A stretch of DNA of 64,000 nucleotides, from positions 9,209,743-9,273,742 of the forward strand of contig NC_088778.1 in the NCBI RefSeq assembly GCF_954871325.1. Direction: 5' to 3'. The notes beneath the pieces were generated by a model, which saw only the letters and a program-made list of their open reading frames with translations, did not search any database and had not been told where the DNA came from. Made by a program: the position numbers and the translations under genes. Shown one piece after another: positions 57,621 through 64,000 of the stretch. The number at the start of each line of letters is the position of its first letter. Within the stretch, counting starts at the first letter, position 1. Source of the stretch: Gordionus sp. m RMFG-2023 (Eukaryota > Nematomorpha > Gordioida > Chordodea > Parachordodidae).

Positions 57621-59811
57621 TTAATATTAATCAATAAATATTTAACATTTGTTGATTCACAGTATTTTTAAAAGCACAATTACATATTTTATTTAGTTTT
57701 TAATTTTATTTTGTTCTTATAATATATATTTTTATACTTGTTCTATACTTTTAACAATTTTAAATCAAATGATACTTTCTAAAAAATATAGTAGTTATAA
57801 ATGACTTCGATAGTTTACCCCAACAATAGGGTTTCAATGAGAGAATGTTTTTAATTCTTAGAAAAAAACTTGTATAGATATTAGGACATTTATTTTATAT
57901 TTTTGTTTTCCATGGAAATATTAGAAAGGATATAAAGACGGATGTAAGGGGGATTCAAATTCATATATGATATTTACATTTATTCTTTTATATATAATGT
58001 TAATATTTATATTACATTATTATATGAAGATGAACTAGAAAATACAATATATATATTTATGTGTGCTACAAAAATGCTACACAACTCATTCTTGATCTTA
58101 TGTGAATAACATAATCTATATAATTTATCCAAATGTTATATAAAAAATTGCAAATCGTTCCTCATATAGTTTAAGAGGCGCCAGAGTATTGGATTTTTAC
58201 TAAAATAAATTGAAATTTGATAATAACAATTTGATTTTTAAGAAAACACCCGTTTCTGCTTATTAAAATTTGCACGTTTGGTAGATTTTTTTTATTATTA
58301 GTTTTAATAATTTAAATTTATAGATCAAAATCACGTAGTAGTTTTGTTATAATTATAATTATATTTTGCAATTTAAAAAGAAGAAGGTAAAATATTTATA
58401 ATTAGATTAATGATTTTGAAATGAATGTTATAAATAATATAATAAGTTAATGTATTCAGAACTTAATTCCAGATAATCATTTTAATTAAAAAAAATGTTA
58501 AGGACTTTTATTTTGTGAATTAAGTATTAACCATGAAAAGATTTGAAATACAATTTAATCATAGTTTTTTAAATCAGGGAGCGGGCTTAATTCAATAAAC
58601 ATCAGAATATTTCTTTTTTGCATATTAAAATAAACCAATTCGTTCTACCTTGGTAAGATATCACAGGATATCATAATTTCTAAAAAATTCGAGATATTTC
58701 GTGATAAAGCCAAGAAGGGGATATATGTATTTTTTACAGACATACAAATATTTTTTGTCGATTTTCTTGAATATGCAAAATGCCATCTATCTAACATCCG
58801 AATCACTAAATTTGGTATAAAAATTTTGATATTAAAGTATTTTTTTTAGAAGCAGCAGATAAATTGAGCACTTCTAAGTTTTTATATGATTGTAATTGTA
58901 ATTCTTATAGTTACTGAATGTTTTGATACATTATATGCATATATCTACCTATTCAAAATTCTTTGAGATTGGTGAATGTAGTATTAAATTATTACAAACA
59001 TAGTCGAGCATAAAATATGAGACTATTGAAGAAGCTGCCGCAAAATATCACGTTTTTTTGTAGCAATATATTAAAAATATACCATATTTCTCATATTTTT
59101 ATTAAAATTATATGATCTTTAAAACTTCTCACAATTATTTCAATTAAAAGCATCCCTCTTTCCTACAATTATTTCAACTAAAAGAAAAGTACCCTGGATA
59201 ATTAACTGATACATATTTGATTTTCATAATCATAAATTTACAACTTCTTGGCGGGGTTGACACATTAATTCTGGTGTAAGACATAATCGGATGAAACATT
59301 GTAACGAAACCTAATCTTAATTATAAATTCAAATTTTTTTAAAAAATTAATATCTATTTAAAAATAAAAAATTATAATAATTATAGAGTGAGAAAAAAAA
59401 AGTTTTAAATATTAAAAATATTAATATAAGGACGAAATTTCAACTTTAAAATGAGATAAAAAAAATATAAATAAGTTCCGTTTTATTTTCCAAAATATAG
59501 TTCGATCAGAATTAGTTCATCTAAAAGCCTTAACTAAGGTTTCGATTAAGTGCAAAATATTGATGTCACTCAAGCGATGGGTATATTATCGCTAAATGAT
59601 AGCATAATTTATAAATGAGGCCTAAGAGATTAATTTTAAAGGTTTTATTAAACCTGAAGAGCAGAATCACAGGCGACTAATTTTGATGACAATAGATAAA
59701 TTAAAAATCGAACCCTTAAATAAAAGGCAAAGACTGTTCTTGTTCATTTATTGGATTTTGAAAATGAATGAAATCAACTAAATAGTGCCATATAATAATA
59801 GCTTTCAGGCT
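57621..59811. other. Intergenic, AT-rich, nothing recognised
   Basis: No open frame of note and no transposon ends that could be paired. A small imperfect direct repeat lies at 59138-59185 (ACAATTATTTCAA(T/C)TAAAAG). Confidence 0.4.
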
Positions 59812-59990
59812 ATTGTCCTGTGTGTCGACTTAATTTAGATGCTTAATTGCTTTTTAGTATAAGCTAAAAAGCTTTTGATTGGTTTGTTTTTAGTAATTTG
59901 TGGCATTTATTTTGTTTAAATTTTCTTTTGCTTTTTTGGCTATTTAGTCAATTCTAAATAACCAGCTATTAAGTAATAAATCGATTTAGG
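59812..59990 (+). repeat. Dispersed repeat, copy 1 of 2
   Basis: Shares GTCGACTTAATTT, TTAATTGCTTTTTAGT, AAAAAGCTTTTGA-type and GGCTATTTAGT/GGCTGTTTAGT wording in the same order with 62155-62345. Confidence 0.7.
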
Positions 59991-60957
59991 ACATTACCTC
60001 AATTAATTTTTTAAAAAAAATCTCTGGAAGGGCTATTTCAAAATATCAATTTTCAAAATATAAATTTAATTCGCACACTTTGAAGAACCTGAAAATGCCA
60101 TTTTTAATAAAATAAAGATATGACCACAATATAACATATTTGCGATATCATTTTTTCTTAAAGTTTTAAGACTTTGGAAAATTTGAAACAGGTTTTGGGG
60201 CACAACCTAAAGGAATTTTTATTATTTTAAAAGAATCGGGAAAGATTCCTGAAAAAAAAATCCCCGGTATTTTTTAAAAATGATCAAAATAATCCTCCCC
60301 CCCCCCCATCAGAAAAATAAAATTCAGGGGGTTTTCCCCTGGGGAATTATCTTTCGCTTGTCATTTTAAATATTTTATTTCTTCAAATAGTTTTTTTAAA
60401 TGAGAGGGTAGGTAAAGTATTAATAACTATATTAAGTTTCATTTTTTTTAAAAATACTTGAAAATCTAATTATTTTCATTTGTATATATTGTTTTGTTTA
60501 GAAAAAAAAGAGAAAAAATTAAAATATTAAACTCTCTAATACTTCATACTTTTCTTTAAAGAATACTATATGCGGATAGAGCCAGTACTCAAAATTATCG
60601 GTAAATACAAATATACGTTTTTTATGGCGGTTTTTCAGCGTAGAGTTTATTTAATAGTAAGAATCTTGATCCATCAATTATTCCAAAATAGGCAAACGTC
60701 TGTTTCTAGGCATCAGAATTCAAAGCTTAAAAGCAAGATTGTAGAAATTTAACATGATCAATTTATATTTAGATTAGCTTTTTCAAAGGTTTGTACGCGC
60801 ATGCGACCTCTATTAACAATATGATCCTTTCAGCCGATCAACCGAGCAAAAAGGCAGACCTGCCCCTATAAGTTTTTTTTTTACAAAATAAAGGAAGAAG
60901 AACAATTAAAATTAAAATTTTATTTCTATCAACCTAGAAAGATGGAGTAGTTGCTAA

Positions 60958-61085
60958 TTAATATATATTTTTTGATTGATATTTTTTTTAATATATATAT
61001 TTTTTTTTAATATATTTTTTGATTTATATATTTTTTAATATATATATTTTTTTAAATATATTTTTTGTTTGATATTTTTTACTGT
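60958..61085. repeat. Imperfect AT satellite
   Basis: Alternating TTTTTTGATTKATATT and TTTTTAATATATATA blocks repeated about four times. Confidence 0.75.
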
Positions 61086-61189
61086 ATAATTTATTTAAAA
61101 TAGAATGGATTTCTGAAATATTTGAAATTATTAATTTTTTTTAACAATTTTGTCACATAATATCTATAAGAGAACTGCAGAGGTATACT

Positions 61190-61400
61190 ATTTGCACGGC
61201 CGGATGATTTATTTTTAATTTTTCTGCCCTGCCCGGATTTTATTAAAATATATTACATTTATTTTTAATTTTTATTGATAATAATGGCTATTTAAAAAAA
61301 TTGTTTTTAAAATAAACGGGAAATAAAACAATTATAGATAAAAAAATTAAAATACCGGGCTTAGGGTCAGGTTAGGCCTGCAGGTCTCTGACATTTATAA
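61190..61400. repeat. Small fold-back element
   Basis: CTGCCCTGCCCGGATTTTA on the left is matched, inverted, by CTGACCCTAAGCCCGGTAT on the right about 100 bp away. GGCCGG and AGGCCTGCAGG lie further out. It looks like a short MITE; no target duplication was seen. Related words occur at 3360, 5640 and 7400. Confidence 0.5.
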
Positions 61401-61929
61401 AAATATAGGTAATATTTTAAATATAAAAAAAAATCATCTCAAAGAATATTCCAGATAAAACTTGAAATTCTTATAAACGTCAACTGTGGTTTAGATAATT
61501 CCATCCTAAAGTTTTCTGTGGATTAAAATCCATCAACGGAGTCATTATCTAGAATTTTCGCCCACTTCTTTTTCCTTAATGTAGAATTCTTCTATGTTAT
61601 TTTCCCCCAAGGTGATCGTAGATATACAGATAAATAAATATTTTTGAACATACAAATTTCCATGAAAAATATTTAATTATCTTTAAATTTTTTTTTGCCT
61701 ACAAATCATGAATTTAAAATCTTCGGCATCTGATGTTCGATATACATTTCCATATTACCTTAATTTTTGTCAAATTAAAACACTGTAAACAAAATATTAT
61801 ACTTATTAAAAATAATATTTACCCTGTAAGGTCGCACTACCCTAAATAAAGATGAAATTTTTTAAAATTAAATTAGGTTGTATTCAAAACATAAATATAC
61901 AATCCAAAACTTTCAAATATCGAAATAAA
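61401..61929. other. Intergenic, nothing recognised
   Basis: AT-rich with no gene or repeat that I can support. Confidence 0.4.
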
Positions 61930-61937
61930 GGAAATAA

Positions 61938-62675
61938 GCAGGGATCCAACCCGAACCTGAACAAAACAGTTAAACCGATATTAATCTGTATTTTTATCGA
62001 ACCTGAACCGAACTTATACCATTATATAATTTTCTACCCAAACCTGAACCGAACCGCTAAAATGCCTGTGAACCCTTTCGAGCCTCATGATTTTGTGCTT
62101 ATAAAATTATGTGAAAGTTATTATTAGTATATTGATAAAATTTTAATTTTATATGTCCTGGGTCGACTTAATTTTTATATTTAATTGCTTTTTAGTCTAG
62201 GATAAAAAACTTTTGAACTAAAACACCCTAATTTAATTTATTTTAAATATTTAGTGGCATTGTTATTTTTTGTATTTTATTCTCGTTTTTTTTTGTTTTT
62301 TCTTATTTAAATTTCATCTTTTGTATTATTGGCTGTTTAGTATTAAGCCTTAGGAAACTGCCATAATGCTTAGAAATAATCGAATCTAATATATAAATTA
62401 TTTGCCTATACTATTATAAATAACATATCAAAATAAGGGGAAGCAAATCTTGAGCATCACATAAAATGAAACGCCCTCTTGGATTCAATAAATTTTACAA
62501 AATATCCCACAAATGAAATATATAAATCGAATGTAGTTTTATATACAAAAGTGTTCATACCGGTTTTTAGAGGTTCGACTGAACCTATTTACTAATCGAA
62601 CTTGAACCTTGAACCGTTATTTTTATCCGAAACTAAAACTAAACCGATGCGATATTTGTTACGGTTCGAGTCTGT
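61938..62675. mobile_element. hAT-type MITE, 738 bp, with exact 8-bp target duplication
   Basis: GGAAATAA flanks both ends (61930-61937 and 62676-62683). Ends read GCAGGGATCCAACCCGAACC and, inverted, ACAGACTCGAACCGTAAC. Many AACCGAAC/GGTTCGA words lie under both ends, in opposite orientation. An artificial open frame of 91 codons crosses the left repeats. The centre holds the dispersed repeat at 62155-62345. Confidence 0.78.
62155..62345 (+). repeat. Dispersed repeat, copy 2 of 2, inside the hAT MITE
   Basis: Matches 59812-59990 in order (GTCGACTTAATTTTTA, TTAATTGCTTTTTAGTC, GGCATTGTTATTTTTTG, GGCTGTTTAGT), with small gaps. Confidence 0.68.
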
Positions 62676-62683
62676 GGAAATAA

Positions 62684-64000
62684 TCTCTTTCTTTTAGAAA
62701 AATTAAAAATATGGTCAAAACAAATTTGTAATGAATTCAAAAATTTTATATTTGATTTCCTTAAAATAAAAATAACTTTCCAAATTTTTGAATTAAGTTT
62801 TGAGCGCTAGGTATAAAAATTAATTGTCACAATCTTGAATTGCATATGATCCAAGTTTTCTTAAATTTTTATAATGACAAAATTATAAATAAAATATAAA
62901 TTTTTAGTAATTATGTGGTGAGAGTAGTAGAGACCTACCACTCTAAAAAATAAAAAAATCCATTTAAGTCACATTTTACAAGAGTAATATCTTTACCAAG
63001 TAACACTTTATCTTTAACAAAAGCTCGTTACTATGGAAAAAGATCTCATAATTTTCCCCCTAATTTCATTATTCATAGGTTATTTAGGATATTCCTATGG
63101 AAGGAGATTTTAAAAAGTTTTGTGGGGATGGGATAGCTCTTATGCATAATCAGATACAGTCTGTAGTTAGAATTATTTAGATGAGGACAAATAAAAGCCA
63201 TCTCGAACAGGTGCAATTTGGCCTCATGAGATCATTTAGTGGCCTCATTTTTATGGGGGCTTTACCCCATTCTTTCCTATTTTGCCCGACCTTCTTTCGG
63301 GTTTTCTACAAAGGTTTATTCTTATTTATTGACAACTTATATATTTTCCAAAAAATATGTTCAAAATAATGGGTTAAAAATAATATTTCAGCGATCACAG
63401 TAATGTAACTACGGAGCGGTGTCTGCCCTCTCATGAGAAATGCAATTTTGTTTAAATTTACTATACTCTTCTTTTATTGAGTTTAAAAATTATTTTTAAC
63501 GAATCAAAATTAAATTGCAAATTATTTAATCGAATTTAAATATGTTAACGGGCCTAAATCAAGATAACCAACAAAATTAATTTATTGAAATGAATCATTC
63601 AAAAAACAAAATTGAAAAACAATTCTATAAATTATTCCAGAAAAATAATTAAAACAAGTAAATTCTTATTTATTCCCAAATAATATTAATTTCTTAATAA
63701 TATTCTTCCAATTGTATATTTAAATTTAATTATAAAATAAATGTTATTATTTTCTGAAATAAAAATAATTTTTAGATTACCTTTGCTGATTTCCCCCCCC
63801 CCCCCCCATTTTTGGGCATAATTAAGCCATTGAATCAATATTTTAACAAAGAATAGATTAGTTGGAAAATATATATCACATTTTATTTTCAAAATTGTAC
63901 ATTTAATTAAATATAGAATCATAATTATCGCAAATATAGAATTATACATATATTGCAAGTTAGATTCATTCGTTTTTTTCTAATTGGATTTGGATTTATA
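62684..64000. other. Intergenic with worn hAT-like ends
   Basis: The stretch 63180-63440 carries ATGGGGGCTTTACCCCAT, TTTTGCCCGACC and CAGTAATGTAACTACGGAGC, which look like worn copies of hAT ends of the kind seen at 30.2 kb. A C run of about 15 lies at 63793-63807. No gene. Confidence 0.4.

Overview
This window is AT-rich animal DNA, probably from an invertebrate. Three host genes can be read with normal GT-AG introns: a ZC3H15 (DFRP1) homologue, a torsin-activating LAP1/TOR1AIP homologue, and a GABA-A receptor beta-type subunit closest to the protostome LCCH3 group. The receptor similarity suggests a protostome, but I cannot name the species. Intron length runs from 41 bp to 8.7 kb. Most of the remaining sequence is decayed transposons, MITEs and satellite-like repeats.

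Layout. 1-5.1 kb: the 3' part of ZC3H15 (+), whose 5' exons lie outside the window. 5.2-10.1 kb: AT-rich sequence with transposon scraps. 10.13-14.95 kb: a decayed hAT transposon, with a fragment of an R2-like LINE inserted in it. 15.7-16.9 kb: LAP1 homologue (-). 16.93-18.06 kb: a repeat split by a MITE that carries a minisatellite; an unsplit inverted copy lies at 26.1-26.35 kb. 18.26-24.34 kb: a young Ty3/gypsy-type LTR element. 26.9-30.15 kb: four copies of a GC-rich 13-bp minisatellite family plus a hAT remnant. 30.2-32.46 kb: a non-autonomous hAT element. 32.6-33.06 kb: a piggyBac-type MITE. 35.26-37.97 kb: an internally deleted APE-type LINE with tRNA-like promoter boxes at its head. 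39.16-54.1 kb: the GABA-receptor gene (-), eight exons whose phases all agree, giving 722 residues. 54.1-64 kb: intergenic DNA with a hAT MITE, dispersed repeats and a strongly decayed LTR-element trace.

The three host genes are unrelated in function: ZC3H15 works in translation with the DRG1 GTPase, LAP1 activates torsin at the nuclear envelope, and the receptor is a ligand-gated chloride-type channel. There is no sign of an operon. I found no clear tRNA or rRNA gene, no CRISPR array and no obviously new multi-gene system. The most unusual items are the in-frame RGG/FG minisatellite in the gypsy polyprotein, the palindrome-headed CCCGGG minisatellite family, the MITE with a built-in minisatellite and a visible empty site, and the LINE with pol III-like boxes.
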